64,000 nt of DNA, taken from Microbacterium bovistercoris (GTDB lineage Bacteria > Actinomycetota > Actinomycetes > Actinomycetales > Microbacteriaceae). Shown in pieces: positions 50,296-60,750 of this stretch (position 1 is its first letter; every line of letters begins with the position of its first letter). The stretch lies in assembly GCF_003387575.1 (NCBI RefSeq), contig NZ_QUAB01000012.1, forward strand, positions 16,747 through 80,746, in the 5' to 3' direction. The notes below the pieces were generated by a model. The model saw only the letters and a list, made by a program, of their open reading frames with translations, did no database searches and was not told the DNA's origin. Made by a program: the position numbers and the translations under genes.

Positions 50296-50651
50296 AGGAA
50301 CAGCCCCGCGCCGAGCAGCAGGACGGCGATGATCACCCCGGCCACGATCACGACGCCCGTGGTCGGTCCCGGCAGCGCGAGATGCTGCCGCATCGCCCGT
50401 TCGCTGCGCGCCCAGGACAGCCATGCATGCACGGTCGCGACGAGACCGAGCACGACGAACAGCACGGCGGCGAGGAACCGCGGCACCGGATGGATGTCCA
50501 GCTGCAGCGCCTCGATCGCGATGCCGACCGCCACCAGCGCGAGCGCGGTGCGGATCCAGGCGAGGAAGGTGCGCTCGTTCGCGAGCGAGAACCGCGGGTC
50601 GGGCTCCTCCCCCACGCCGTAGACGCTGCGCGGGAACCGTCGATCCGTCAT
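50292..50651 (-). CDS. DUF202 family small membrane protein (copy 1)
   Basis: 119 residues; cytoplasmic start RRFPRSVYGVGEEPDPRFSL, then the DUF202 motif LANERTFLAWIRTALALVAV and two further helices. YidH-like. On the minus strand TAGCAT ends 6 nt before the ATG, supporting a leaderless start here. Paralogous and coupled to the next gene, and both are exactly 119 residues, so they may form a heteromer. Confidence 0.88.
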   Translation of the reverse strand: MTDRRFPRSVYGVGEEPDPRFSLANERTFLAWIRTALALVAVGIAIEALQLDIHPVPRFLAAVLFVVLGLVATVHAWLSWARSERAMRQHLALPGPTTGVVIVAGVIIAVLLLGAGLFL

Positions 50652-50725
50652 GAGCACATGCTACGACGCTGACGCGCTGCACGGATCCTCGCCGGGTGCT
50701 CGTCCGGCCGGAGCGCCGCCTCGGC

Positions 50726-51916
50726 TCAACGCCCCGGAGCGTGATCCGGGAACGGCGGGAGCTCGATCGGATCGCGCAGGCTGCGCCCCATCACGAGGTC
50801 CGCGACCACGCGGAGGTTCATCAGCCGCATCAGGGTGTTCCGCAGCAACAGCCTTCCCCTCGTGGCCGGCGCGAACGCGGTGCCCAGACCCCGCGCGGCA
50901 TCCTGTTTCGATGAGACCATCGGCTTCAGGCGGCGCTCGTAGGCGCGGAACGCCGCGACGTGGTCCCCGCCCGCGGCGGCCAGCTCGGCGGCGATCAGGT
51001 ACGCCCCGACCATGGCGAGCGCCGTACCCTGTCCGGCGAGCAGCGACGGACACGCCGCCGCGTCGCCCAGCAGCGCGATGCGCCCGCGGCTCCAGCTCGG
51101 CATGCGGATCTGGCTCGCCAGATCGAGGTACAGGGAGTCGGCGCGCTCCAGCTGCGCGAGGATCCGCTCCGTCTCGCCGCCCGCGCCGGCCATCGCCGCG
51201 CGCACCACGTCGCGCTGATCCTCCAGCCGGTCGGGAAGAGGTCCGGCGTGGCGGAACGTCAGCAGGAACAGGGTCACGTCGTCGCGGAGCGCGACACGGA
51301 TGCTCTGCGATCCGACCGCACCGTGCATCACGGCGACGAGTTCCTCGCGCGGCCGGTACCCGGTGACGTCGAAGGCGGCCACGGCGATGCCGAGCTCGCG
51401 CGCGAACTGCTCCTCCGGTCCGAAGGCGAGCTCCCGCACCCGGGAGTGCAGGCCGTCGGCGCCGAAGACGAGGTCGAAGGCTCGAGGATCGGAGCGCTCG
51501 AACGTGACCTCGACCCGATCGCCGAGATCCGTCAGCGACGTGACCGTGTCGTCGAGGATCAGCTCGACACCGTCATCGAGGGCGTCGTGGATCGCACGGG
51601 CGAGGTCGGAGCGCACCAGGCTCACGTACCGGCCACCCGCGGAATCGGCGAGACGCGCGGGATCGAGCGTCGCGATCGTACGGCCGCCGTCGCTCACCTC
51701 ACGCGCCGCCGTCAGCACGTAACCGTCGTGGAGCAGGCGCGGGACGATTCCCATCCGATCGGCGACCTCGTAGCCCGACCCCCAGAAGTCGATCAGGTAA
51801 CCGCCGGTGCGCAGTCGCGGCGCCCGTTCCACGAGAGTCACCTCGTGCCCGGAACGGCGCAGCCAGTACGCCAGTGCGGGTCCGGCGACCCCTGCTCCGA
51901 CGATCAGCGCGCGCAT
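50726..51916 (-). CDS. FAD-dependent monooxygenase (PHBH fold)
   Basis: A 396-residue flavoprotein: ALIVGAGVAGPALAYWLRRS (Rossmann GxGxxG with following Arg), ERAPRLRTGGYLIDFWGSGY, LVRSDLARAIHDAL, the GADGLHSRVREL fingerprint (the DG motif, about 158) and LLGDAAACPSLLAGQGTALA (the GD motif, about 283). Resembles TetX/aromatic hydroxylase-type enzymes; the substrate is unknown. AGGAG precedes the start. An ATG 6 nt upstream is also possible. A TACGGT promoter-like hexamer lies about 30 nt further up. Confidence 0.92.
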   Translation of the reverse strand: MRALIVGAGVAGPALAYWLRRSGHEVTLVERAPRLRTGGYLIDFWGSGYEVADRMGIVPRLLHDGYVLTAAREVSDGGRTIATLDPARLADSAGGRYVSLVRSDLARAIHDALDDGVELILDDTVTSLTDLGDRVEVTFERSDPRAFDLVFGADGLHSRVRELAFGPEEQFARELGIAVAAFDVTGYRPREELVAVMHGAVGSQSIRVALRDDVTLFLLTFRHAGPLPDRLEDQRDVVRAAMAGAGGETERILAQLERADSLYLDLASQIRMPSWSRGRIALLGDAAACPSLLAGQGTALAMVGAYLIAAELAAAGGDHVAAFRAYERRLKPMVSSKQDAARGLGTAFAPATRGRLLLRNTLMRLMNLRVVADLVMGRSLRDPIELPPFPDHAPGR

Positions 51917-52007
51917 CGGCATCCTCTCCTCGGAGTCCGTTCCACCGTAGCGCGGGACGCCGACGCGGCGCCTCGGGAGAAGCGCCGTCGGGCGAAGCGC
52001 CTCGCGG

Positions 52008-53879
52008 TCAGCTCGCGAACGCCAGGCGGTAACGCAGCGCCTCGAGCTCACTCCGCAGGGCCGCCGGCAGCCTGTCGCCGAAGACTGCGTAGAACTCCTC
52101 GGTCTTGTCGGCCTCCTCACGCCAGGCGTCGGCATCGACGGCGAACAGCTCGGCGAGATCGGCCTGCGGGATGTCGAGTCCGTCCAGGTTCAGATCGGAG
52201 ACGACGGGGAGGCGTCCGATCGGGCTGTCCACCGCGGGGACCCTGCCCTCGACACGACGGATGATCCAGTCGATCACGCGCGAGTTGTCGCCGAATCCGG
52301 GCCACAGGAAACGGCCGTCGTCACCGCGACGGAACCAGTTGACCTGGAAGATGCGCGGGGCGCGATCGAAGCGCAGCGTGCGCCCCACCTTCAGCCAGTG
52401 GCCGAAGTAGTCGCCCATGTTGTATCCGCAGAACGGCAGCATCGCGAACGGATCACGGCGCAGCTCGCCGACGGTGCCCTCCGCCGCGGCGGTGCGCTCC
52501 GACGAGATGGTCGAGCCGAGGAAGACGCCGTGCGTCCAGTCCGTCGCCTCGACGACCAGCGGAACGTTCGTGGCGCGGCGGCCGCCGAACAGGATGACGT
52601 CCAGCGGCACGCCCTCCGGGTCCTCCCATTCGTCGGAGATCTGCGGGCACTGCGCGGCCGAGACCGTGAAGCGCGAGTTGGGGTGCGCGGCGGGACGGCC
52701 GGAGTCCGGCGTCCAGGCGTTGCCCTCCCAGTCGATCAGCTCGGCAGGCGGGGTGTCGGTGAGACCCTCCCACCAGACGTCGCCGTCCGGCCGCAGCGCG
52801 ACGTTCGTGAAGATCGTGTTGCCCCACAGCGTCTCGACCGCGGTGACGTTGGTCGACTCGCCGGTGCCCGGCGCGACGCCGAAGAAGCCCGCCTCGGGGT
52901 TCATGGCGTGCAGCCGGCCGTCCTCGCCCGGACGGATCCAGACGATGTCGTCGCCCAGAGTCTCGACCTTCCAGCCCGGGATGGTCGGGCGCAGCATGGC
53001 GAGGTTCGTCTTGCCGCAGGCGGAGGGGAACGCGGCAGCCACGTGGTAGGCGCGACCCTCGGGCGAGATCACCTTGATGAGCAGCATGTGCTCGGCCAGC
53101 CAGCCCTCGTCGCGGGCGATCACCGAGGCGATGCGCAGCGCGAAGCACTTCTTGGCGAGGATCGCGTTGCCGCCGTAGCCCGAACCGTAGGAGTAGACCT
53201 CCAGGGTGTCCGGGAAGTGGACGATGTACTTCTCGTCGTTGCACGGCCACGGCACGTCCTGCTGGCCGGGCTCGAGCGGGGCGCCCACCGAGTGGACGGT
53301 GCGCACCCACGGCGCGCCCTCGGCGATCTGCCGGGTGACGGCGTCGCCGACGCGGGTCATGATGCCGATGGATGCCACCGCGTAGGCGCTGTCGGTGACC
53401 TGGACGCCGATGTGCGAGAGCTTGCCGCCGACGGGGCCCATCGAGAACGGCACGACGTACATGGTGCGCCCGCGCATCGATCCCTCGAAGATGCGGTCCA
53501 TGGTGGCGTGCATCTCCACCGGGTCGGCCCAGTTGTTCGTGGGGCCGGCGTCCTCTTCCTTCTCGGAGGCGATGAAGGTGCGCGCCTCGGTGCGCGCGAC
53601 GTCGCTGGGGTGCGAGCGTGCCAGGTACGAACCCGGTCGCCACTCGGGGTTGAGCTTGATGATCTTTCCCTCGTCGACGAGCTCGTGCAGGATCGCGTCA
53701 TTCTCGGCCCGCGAGCCGTCGATCCAGTGCACGCGGGCCGGCTGGGTGAGCGCGGCGATGCCCTCGACCCACTCCCGCAGCTCCGCCATGGCGGGGGTGT
53801 CGTACGCAGGAGCCGAACCGTAGTTGCGTGCGGGGGCGACTGCTGAGAGGTGAGGGGTGAACGTCTCGGCGATAGCCAT
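52008..53879 (-). CDS. pckG: Phosphoenolpyruvate carboxykinase (GTP)
   Basis: Converts oxaloacetate and GTP to PEP and CO2, the first committed step of gluconeogenesis. Full length at 623 residues. Motifs: [42 protein letters not shown] (P-loop with the reactive Cys, about 283), the metal-binding region near [12 protein letters not shown], and [18 protein letters not shown] precedes the ATG. It is divergent from the RamB-like regulator, with a palindromic site between them. Confidence 0.97.
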   Translation of the reverse strand: MAIAETFTPHLSAVAPARNYGSAPAYDTPAMAELREWVEGIAALTQPARVHWIDGSRAENDAILHELVDEGKIIKLNPEWRPGSYLARSHPSDVARTEARTFIASEKEEDAGPTNNWADPVEMHATMDRIFEGSMRGRTMYVVPFSMGPVGGKLSHIGVQVTDSAYAVASIGIMTRVGDAVTRQIAEGAPWVRTVHSVGAPLEPGQQDVPWPCNDEKYIVHFPDTLEVYSYGSGYGGNAILAKKCFALRIASVIARDEGWLAEHMLLIKVISPEGRAYHVAAAFPSACGKTNLAMLRPTIPGWKVETLGDDIVWIRPGEDGRLHAMNPEAGFFGVAPGTGESTNVTAVETLWGNTIFTNVALRPDGDVWWEGLTDTPPAELIDWEGNAWTPDSGRPAAHPNSRFTVSAAQCPQISDEWEDPEGVPLDVILFGGRRATNVPLVVEATDWTHGVFLGSTISSERTAAAEGTVGELRRDPFAMLPFCGYNMGDYFGHWLKVGRTLRFDRAPRIFQVNWFRRGDDGRFLWPGFGDNSRVIDWIIRRVEGRVPAVDSPIGRLPVVSDLNLDGLDIPQADLAELFAVDADAWREEADKTEEFYAVFGDRLPAALRSELEALRYRLAFAS

Positions 53880-53954
53880 TTCTGCTCCTTCGACGCGGGA
53901 TGCTGTACCTCCATCTTCTTCTCGAAACATGACGACTTTCCGCGCTGACACGCA

Positions 53955-53974
53955 GAAAGAACTCGCAATCTTTC
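53955..53974. promoter_or_regulatory. Palindromic site between pckG and the RamB-like gene
   Basis: GAAAGA (53955-53960) and TCTTTC (53969-53974) form a perfect inverted repeat with an 8-nt spacer that contains CTCGCAA. It lies immediately upstream of the TATGAT -10 of the regulator and 75 bp from the pckG start. AAAG...TTGC-type words resemble RamB boxes known from Corynebacterium, so autoregulation plus pckG control is the natural reading. Confidence 0.6.
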
Positions 53975-53976
53975 GC

Positions 53977-53982
53977 TATGAT
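53977..53982 (+). promoter_or_regulatory. -10 element of the RamB-like gene (leaderless)
   Basis: TATGAT ends 6 nt before the ATG, so the transcript would start at or next to the start codon. It directly abuts the GAAAGA-N8-TCTTTC palindrome. Confidence 0.65.
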
Positions 53983-53988
53983 CAAGAC

Positions 53989-55431
53989 ATGGCGAGCACC
54001 GGACTGGAACTGACCACCCTCGGGCACCGCATCCGCCACCACCGGGTGGCGCGCGGCCTCACCCTCGATGAGCTGGGCGCGAAGGTCGGCATCGCCGGCT
54101 CGCAGCTGAGCCTCATCGAGAACGGCAAGCGCGAGCCCAAGCTGTCGCTGCTGCAGGCGATCGCGGAGGCCTGCGGCACGGAGGTGTCCGACCTCATCTC
54201 CGGTGAGCCGCCGAACCGCAGGGCGGCCCTCGAGATCGAGCTCGACCGCGCGCAGCGCTCCCCCGTGTTCCGCCAGCTCGGCATCGCACCGGTGCGCGTG
54301 ACCAAGGGCATGAGCGACGAGACCATCGAATCGGTGCTCGGCCTGCACCACGAACTGCAGCGCCGCGAGCGCGAGGCGATCGCCACCCCAGAAGAGGCGC
54401 GCCGGGCCAACACCGAGCTTCGACTGCGGATGCGGGCGCAGAACAACTACCGCGGCGACATCGAGAAGCTCGCCGAGAAGCAGCTCAAGGCCGCAGGGCA
54501 CACCTCCGGCGCCCTCACGCACCGCACGGTGAGCATCATGGCCGAGAAGCTCGGCTTCGAACTGATCTACGCGAACGACCTGCCGCACTCGACCCGCTCG
54601 CTCACCGACCTCGAGAACGGACGCATCTACCTTCCGCCGGCATCCATCCCCGGCGGACACGGCCTGCGATCGATGGCGCTGCAGGCGATGGCGCACCGGC
54701 TGCTCGGACACACCCCGCCGACGGACTACGCGGACTTCCTGCAGCAGCGCCTGGAGATCAACTACTTCGCCGCGAGCTGCCTGATCCCCGAGACCGCGGG
54801 CGTCGCATTCCTGCAGCAGGCGAAGAAGGACCGCAACCTCGCCGTCGAGGACTTCCGTGACGCGTTCGGCGTCACTCACGAGGCTGCCGCGATGCGCATG
54901 ACCAACCTGATGACCGAGCACCTCGGCATGCGGCTGCACATGCTGCGCGTGGACTCCTCGGGCGCGATCACCCGCGTCTACGAGAACGACGATCTGCCGC
55001 TCCCCATGGATGTCACCGGTTCGGTCGAGGGGCAGCCGGTGTGCCGCAAGTTCCAGGCCCGCGCGGCCTTCGGCCAGCAGAACCGCACGACCGAGCAGCA
55101 CCAGTACACCGACACCCCCGCCGGCACGTTCTGGTGCGCGACGCAGACGGGCTCGTCGAGCGACGGCGAGTTCTCGGTGACCATCGGCGTGCCCTTCGAC
55201 GACGCGCGCTGGTGGCGCGGACGGGAGACCTCGGCGCGCGCCCAGTCGACCTGCCCCGATGAGGCGTGCTGCCGACGCCCGGACCCCGAGGCGATCAGCC
55301 GCTGGAGCGGCCGCGCCTGGCCGAGCGCCCGCGTGCACACGCACATGTTCTCGCCGCTCCCCCGCGGGGCGTTCCCCGGCGTCGACGACACCGAAGTGTA
55401 CGACTTCCTCGAGCGGCACGCCGCCGGCTGA
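53989..55431 (+). CDS. RamB-like XRE regulator with degenerate IrrE-type domain
   Basis: A 480-residue regulator. N-terminal XRE helix-turn-helix LGHRIRHHRVARGLTLDELG, then VGIAGSQLSLIENGKREPKL (about 8-62). Next an ImmA/IrrE-like domain where the metalloprotease HExxH is replaced by MALQAMAHRLLGH, so it is probably not catalytic, and a C-terminal DUF2083-type domain with clustered Cys/His (FWCATQTGSSS, TCPDEACCRRP). This architecture fits RamB/ScfR regulators of acetate, glyoxylate and PEP carboxykinase genes. Divergent from pckG. Confidence 0.92.
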   Translation: MASTGLELTTLGHRIRHHRVARGLTLDELGAKVGIAGSQLSLIENGKREPKLSLLQAIAEACGTEVSDLISGEPPNRRAALEIELDRAQRSPVFRQLGIAPVRVTKGMSDETIESVLGLHHELQRREREAIATPEEARRANTELRLRMRAQNNYRGDIEKLAEKQLKAAGHTSGALTHRTVSIMAEKLGFELIYANDLPHSTRSLTDLENGRIYLPPASIPGGHGLRSMALQAMAHRLLGHTPPTDYADFLQQRLEINYFAASCLIPETAGVAFLQQAKKDRNLAVEDFRDAFGVTHEAAAMRMTNLMTEHLGMRLHMLRVDSSGAITRVYENDDLPLPMDVTGSVEGQPVCRKFQARAAFGQQNRTTEQHQYTDTPAGTFWCATQTGSSSDGEFSVTIGVPFDDARWWRGRETSARAQSTCPDEACCRRPDPEAISRWSGRAWPSARVHTHMFSPLPRGAFPGVDDTEVYDFLERHAAG

Positions 55432-55462
55432 GCAGGCGCTGATTCCGCGTCCCAGTGACGCG

Positions 55463-56500
55463 TCAGCCGACGCGGAAGGCCGCGAAGCGGGCCAGGGCGG
55501 ATGCCGCGGCATCCGCCACCTCGTCCGACGGCGGCGCGAAGAACTGCGGCTCGGGAGCAGGGCCCGCCGCCCCGGCGTGCGACCAGGTGCCGACGACCCT
55601 GCCATCGGCGACGATCGTCGGCCGCACCATGCCGTTCTTGCCCGGTCCGACGGCCATCGCGTGCTCGGGGGCGCACACCGGCGTGCGGTCGGCGTACGAG
55701 ATGTAGTACTCGTCGAAGGCCGGCAGCACGTGCACGGATGGCGCACCGGATGCGCGACGCGGGGAGTCAGCGGCGACGAACACCCCGTCCTCGACCTCGG
55801 CCACCCGGTGGCGACCGCGCTCGACGGCCTCGCGCGCCTGGCCGAGCGTGAGTCCCGCCCACCAGGCGAGGTCCGCCGCCCCGGCGGGACCGTGGCCGGC
55901 GATGTATCGCACGAACAGTTCGGCCAGCGGATCGTCGGGCCGCGCGGTATCCGTGATCCATTCCTCGGCGAGCACGAACAACTGCTCCTTGCCCACGACC
56001 GGACCCTGACAGAGCACGCCCTCGATCGTCAGCACGAACAGCAGGTGGATGCCGCGCTGATCCTTCGGGTCGATGCCGACGGACTCGAATGCCGCGAACG
56101 CCTGCGCTCTGGTCACGCCGCCGTCGATGCGCTCTCGGAGCACGCGCTCCGCCGCGGCGACGATCCCCTCGTCGATACCCAGTTGACGATGCCGGCTCGC
56201 CGCCTGCTGATGCTGCCGCTGCGCCGTGACCGAAAGCATCCAGCCCAGGTCGCGGGCCGGCACCGTGTGCAGTGTGCCGCGCATCGGCCAGGCCCGAACG
56301 ATGTCGCCGCGCGTGAACGCAGCGTCCACCTGCGACAGGGTGACGGCGCCGCGAGTACGGGCGGCGAGTGCCCAGCGCCCGGCGACGAAGTCCTGACTCT
56401 GCACCGCCAGCAGGTGCGATGCGGCATCCGTCACCGTGCGTGCCGGTGCCGTGAGCCGATGCGAGCGCAACCGCTCGGCGAGCAGGCGTTTCGTGTTCAC
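55463..56500 (-). CDS. Winged helix DNA-binding domain protein
   Basis: A 345-residue protein of the winged-helix (AlkZ-like/DUF1006) family: LLAERLRSHRLTAPARTVTD, HLLAVQSQDFVAGRWALAAR, PMRGTLHTVPARDLGWML and a C-terminal VLPAFDEYYISYADRTPVC. Relatives include AlkZ-type DNA glycosylases, for which the QxQ motif matters; here AVQSQDF is present, so a repair role is possible but unproven. GTG at 56500 lies 6 nt after CATGAT. ATGs 9 and 12 nt earlier are alternatives. Confidence 0.85.
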   Translation of the reverse strand: MNTKRLLAERLRSHRLTAPARTVTDAASHLLAVQSQDFVAGRWALAARTRGAVTLSQVDAAFTRGDIVRAWPMRGTLHTVPARDLGWMLSVTAQRQHQQAASRHRQLGIDEGIVAAAERVLRERIDGGVTRAQAFAAFESVGIDPKDQRGIHLLFVLTIEGVLCQGPVVGKEQLFVLAEEWITDTARPDDPLAELFVRYIAGHGPAGAADLAWWAGLTLGQAREAVERGRHRVAEVEDGVFVAADSPRRASGAPSVHVLPAFDEYYISYADRTPVCAPEHAMAVGPGKNGMVRPTIVADGRVVGTWSHAGAAGPAPEPQFFAPPSDEVADAAASALARFAAFRVG

Positions 56501-56531
56501 CCCGCCCATCATGCCGGATGCCGCCGACGCC

Positions 56532-56593
56532 GCTCCGGTCTCATCGGATGCGGGTGCGCCGACGGGAAGACCCGCAACGAGTGAGACCGGAGC
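56532..56593. repeat. GGTCTCA-family hairpin between gapB and the winged-helix gene
   Basis: Arms GCTCCGGTCTCATCGGATGC then GGGT, and ACCCGCAACGAGTGAGACCG then GAGC, separated by about 14 nt. Lies just after the gapB stop (56608) on the minus strand, where it can terminate gapB transcription. Confidence 0.8.
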
Positions 56594-56607
56594 GCAGGGA
56601 GGACGGA

Positions 56608-58056
<1,449 letters not shown>

Positions 58057-58239
58057 CTGCTTCCTTGCATGCGTGCGCGCCGAGGGTGGGCAGGCGCCGG
58101 GTGGATCGGGACGGATCCGTCCCGTGATTCCAGGGTACGGGGCGGTATACCGAGGACTCTGAGGATTCACGGCGCAAGATCGGCGGATGCGCACGAGATG
58201 TTAAGAATCCCGATTCGGATGCCCCGTTAGGGTGAGTAC

Positions 58240-58890
58240 ATGACCAAGACTTTCCACGTCCGTGCTGTGCTCCTCGACATGGACGGGACCCTGGTCGACT
58301 CGACGGCTGCCGTCGAACGCACCTGGCTGGCGTGGGCGGAGCCGCACGGTCTCGACCCTGCGCGCGTGCTCGAGGTCGTGCACGGACGGCAGGGCTACGA
58401 GAGCATGGCGATCCTGCTGCCGGACCGCCCGCACGAGCTGAACATCGCCGAGAACGCGGTCATGCTCGCCGACGAGGCCGAGGACGTGGCCGGTGTCGTC
58501 GCGGTGGGCGGTGCCGGGGATCTGCTGCGCGACCTGCTGCCGCACCCGCACGCGATCGTGACCTCGGCGGACGTACCGCTGATGCGGGCCCGGATGAACG
58601 CGGCGCAGCTGCAGATCCCCGCCCTGCACATCACCGCGGAGAACGTCACCGCCTCCAAGCCGCACCCCGAGGGCTTCCTGCTCGGAGCATCTCGGCTGGG
58701 TGTCGACCCGGCGGACTGCCTGGTGTTCGAAGATTCGGAGGCGGGCATCGCCGCCGCCAAGGCCGCCGGCATGCGCGTGGTCGGCGTGGGCGCGGCATCC
58801 GCCGCACACGAGCCGGATCTCGTGGTGGCCGACCTCACCGGCATCGTGATCGAGGCGGATGCCACAGGGCTGACCCTCATGATCGGCTGA
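58240..58890 (+). CDS. HAD-superfamily sugar-phosphatase-like hydrolase
   Basis: A 216-residue HAD phosphatase (subfamily IA): motif I LLDMDGTLVDSTAAVE (nucleophile Asp about 13), motif II IVTSAD, motif III Lys in ASKPHPEGFLLGA and motif IV FEDSEAGIAAAKAAG. Resembles GPP/2-deoxyglucose-6-phosphatase-like enzymes. TAGGGT ends 6 nt before the ATG, so the mRNA is probably leaderless. Confidence 0.93.
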   Translation: MTKTFHVRAVLLDMDGTLVDSTAAVERTWLAWAEPHGLDPARVLEVVHGRQGYESMAILLPDRPHELNIAENAVMLADEAEDVAGVVAVGGAGDLLRDLLPHPHAIVTSADVPLMRARMNAAQLQIPALHITAENVTASKPHPEGFLLGASRLGVDPADCLVFEDSEAGIAAAKAAGMRVVGVGAASAAHEPDLVVADLTGIVIEADATGLTLMIG

Positions 58891-58918
58891 CCCCTTCCCC
58901 GACCGCTGCTTCTTCTGT

Positions 58919-58978
58919 TCCGGTCTCACTGCTTGCGGGTGCGGCGGGCTGGCAAACCCGCATGCACTGAGACCGGAG
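58919..58978. repeat. GGTCTCA-family hairpin after the HAD gene
   Basis: TCCGGTCTCACTGCTTGCGG at the left and CATGCACTGAGACCGGAG at the right, with inner GCGGGT/ACCCGC pairing. Lies 28 bp after the HAD stop, a likely terminator. Same family as 10518 and 56532. Confidence 0.8.
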
Positions 58979-59039
58979 CTGTGGGGGATGGCCGGTCATA
59001 GACTGAGCAGGAAACTGGATCGCCTTCCGGGAGGACACT

Positions 59040-60635
59040 GTGCCGATCACGCGGACCGTGCTCGAAGTGGCACGGGCGCATCCGGATCGGATCGCGGTCG
59101 CCGGGCCTGATCAAGTGGTGACGTACGGCGAACTGGTCGAAGGCTCGCAGCGCACCTTCGCGGCCGTGGACACGCTGCATCGCGCGCATCCGGTCGTGCC
59201 GGCGCCGGAGACCGGCGGCATCCCGATCACCGCGGTCAGTCTCGCATCGGCGTTCCATGCCGCGCGGATCGTCGCGGGTCTGGCCGGATACCGGGCGGTG
59301 TCGGCGACGATAGACCCGCTGTGGCCGCTCGCGCACCGCGTGCGCGTGATCGTGCGCTCGGGCATCGGCGTCGTGATCAGTGACTCCACCGATCTGGCGG
59401 AAGCGCTCTCGGCGGAGGGCTGGCAGGGCACGGTGATCGGCCTCGACGAGTTCGCCGCACTCGAGGCGCGCGCCGTCCCTGCCGGTCCCCCGACCGTGCG
59501 CGACGGCGACGAGGCGTTCCTGCTGCTGTTCTCGTCTGGCACGACCAGCGACCCGAAGGCCTTCCTGAAGACGCGGGCCCAGTACCGTGCGAACTTCGCG
59601 ATCTCGAGCGCGCACCTCGAGCCGTTGCCCGGCGTCGCGACGCTCGCCCCCGGCCCGCTGTCGTACAGCCTCACGCTGTACGCGCTCATCGAATGCCTGG
59701 CATCCGGTGGCGGTGCGCACCTCGCCGACGTGTTCGAGCCGGCGGCGATCGCCCGGCGCGTGCGCGACGAAGGCATCACGCGGGTGGTCGCGGTGCCCGC
59801 GGTCGTCCAGGCGCTGACGGATGCCGCGCGGCGCGACCCTTCGGCCTTCGCCACGCTCGAACTCGTCGTGACCGGCGGCGCGAACCTGCCCGCATCGATC
59901 CGGGCGGGCCTTGCCGAGGCGCTGCCGACGGTGCGCCTGATCAGTTACTACGGCGCGGCCGAGATCGGGTTCATCGGCGACAGTCGTGGCGGCGACGGCA
60001 CTCTCATCTCCGTGTACACCGGCATCGGCATATCGGTGCGCGACGAGGCGGGTCGACCACTGCCGGAAGGCGAGGCCGGCGAGCTGTGGGTGCGCGCCGA
60101 GGCCTGCTCGCACGGTTACCTCGCCGGCACCAGCACGGACGCACTGGTCGGCCCCGACGGCTGGGCGACCGTGCACGACCAGGCACGTGCGCAGGGCGGG
60201 CGGCTGGCTCTGCTCGGCCGCGCCGGCGACATCGCCGTGACCGGCGGGCACAAGGTCTCGCTTGCCGAGGTCGAGCGCGCCTTCGACGGGATGCCCGGGC
60301 TCGGCGCGGTGTGCGCGGTGGCGCTCCCCCACCCGCGGCTGGGCACGATCGTGGCGCTCGTGCTCGAGCAGTCCCGTCCCCCTGCTCCGGTCTCAACGGA
60401 TGCGGGTGAGGTCACCGCCGAACCCGCAACGGCTGCGACCGGAACCCCCCGGACGGCTGACATTCCGGACAAGCACGCGCTGCGAGCCTGGGCCCGGGAA
60501 CGGCTCGCACCCCAATACGTGCCGCGACGCTGGTACGTCGTGCCGGCGCTCCCGCGCACCGCGGGCGGGAAGATCCGGCGCGGAGAGACGGGCGCGCTCC
60601 TACTCGCCGACGACGGACGGGCGGTGCGGCTGTGA
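59040..60635 (+). CDS. Acyl-adenylating (AMP-binding) enzyme
   Basis: A 531-residue ANL-family ligase activating a carboxylic acid as acyl-AMP. Motif A3 LLFSSGTTSDPKAFLK (about 164-177), A5 SYYGAAEIGF (about 301), A7-A8 LALLGRAGDIAVTGGHKVSL, and the C-terminal lysine motif RTAGGKIRRGE (about 506). A Pro/Ala-rich run of about 20 residues near 448-468 is encoded by a dispersed hairpin (60384-60443). GTG start with GGGAGGA upstream. It is followed by a ketosynthase, so the product may be loaded onto a carrier or CoA. Confidence 0.92.
   Translation: MPITRTVLEVARAHPDRIAVAGPDQVVTYGELVEGSQRTFAAVDTLHRAHPVVPAPETGGIPITAVSLASAFHAARIVAGLAGYRAVSATIDPLWPLAHRVRVIVRSGIGVVISDSTDLAEALSAEGWQGTVIGLDEFAALEARAVPAGPPTVRDGDEAFLLLFSSGTTSDPKAFLKTRAQYRANFAISSAHLEPLPGVATLAPGPLSYSLTLYALIECLASGGGAHLADVFEPAAIARRVRDEGITRVVAVPAVVQALTDAARRDPSAFATLELVVTGGANLPASIRAGLAEALPTVRLISYYGAAEIGFIGDSRGGDGTLISVYTGIGISVRDEAGRPLPEGEAGELWVRAEACSHGYLAGTSTDALVGPDGWATVHDQARAQGGRLALLGRAGDIAVTGGHKVSLAEVERAFDGMPGLGAVCAVALPHPRLGTIVALVLEQSRPPAPVSTDAGEVTAEPATAATGTPRTADIPDKHALRAWARERLAPQYVPRRWYVVPALPRTAGGKIRRGETGALLLADDGRAVRL
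60384..60443. repeat. GGTCTCA-family hairpin inside the adenylating enzyme gene
   Basis: GCTCCGGTCTCAACGGATGC then GGGT pairs with ACCCGCAACGGCTGCGACCG then GA. It is read in frame as an Ala/Thr/Pro linker between the large and small domains of the ligase. Confidence 0.7.
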
Positions 60636-60648
60636 GCGTCCATTGCCA

Positions 60649-60723
60649 GGTCGTTGAGCGAGCGAAGCGAGAAACGCGCCGCACCTCCCCGGTCGTTGAG
60701 CGAGCGAAGCGAGACGAAACGCG
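60649..60723. repeat. Pair of direct repeats between ligase and ketosynthase
   Basis: GGTCGTTGAGCGAGCGAAGC GAG, followed by AAACGCG, occurs at 60649-60678 and again at 60691-60723. The second copy has an extra CGA. It is related to one arm of the CTTCG family. It separates the ligase and ketosynthase genes. Confidence 0.7.
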
Positions 60724-60750
60724 CGGCATCCACACCGCAGGGCTGCGTCG

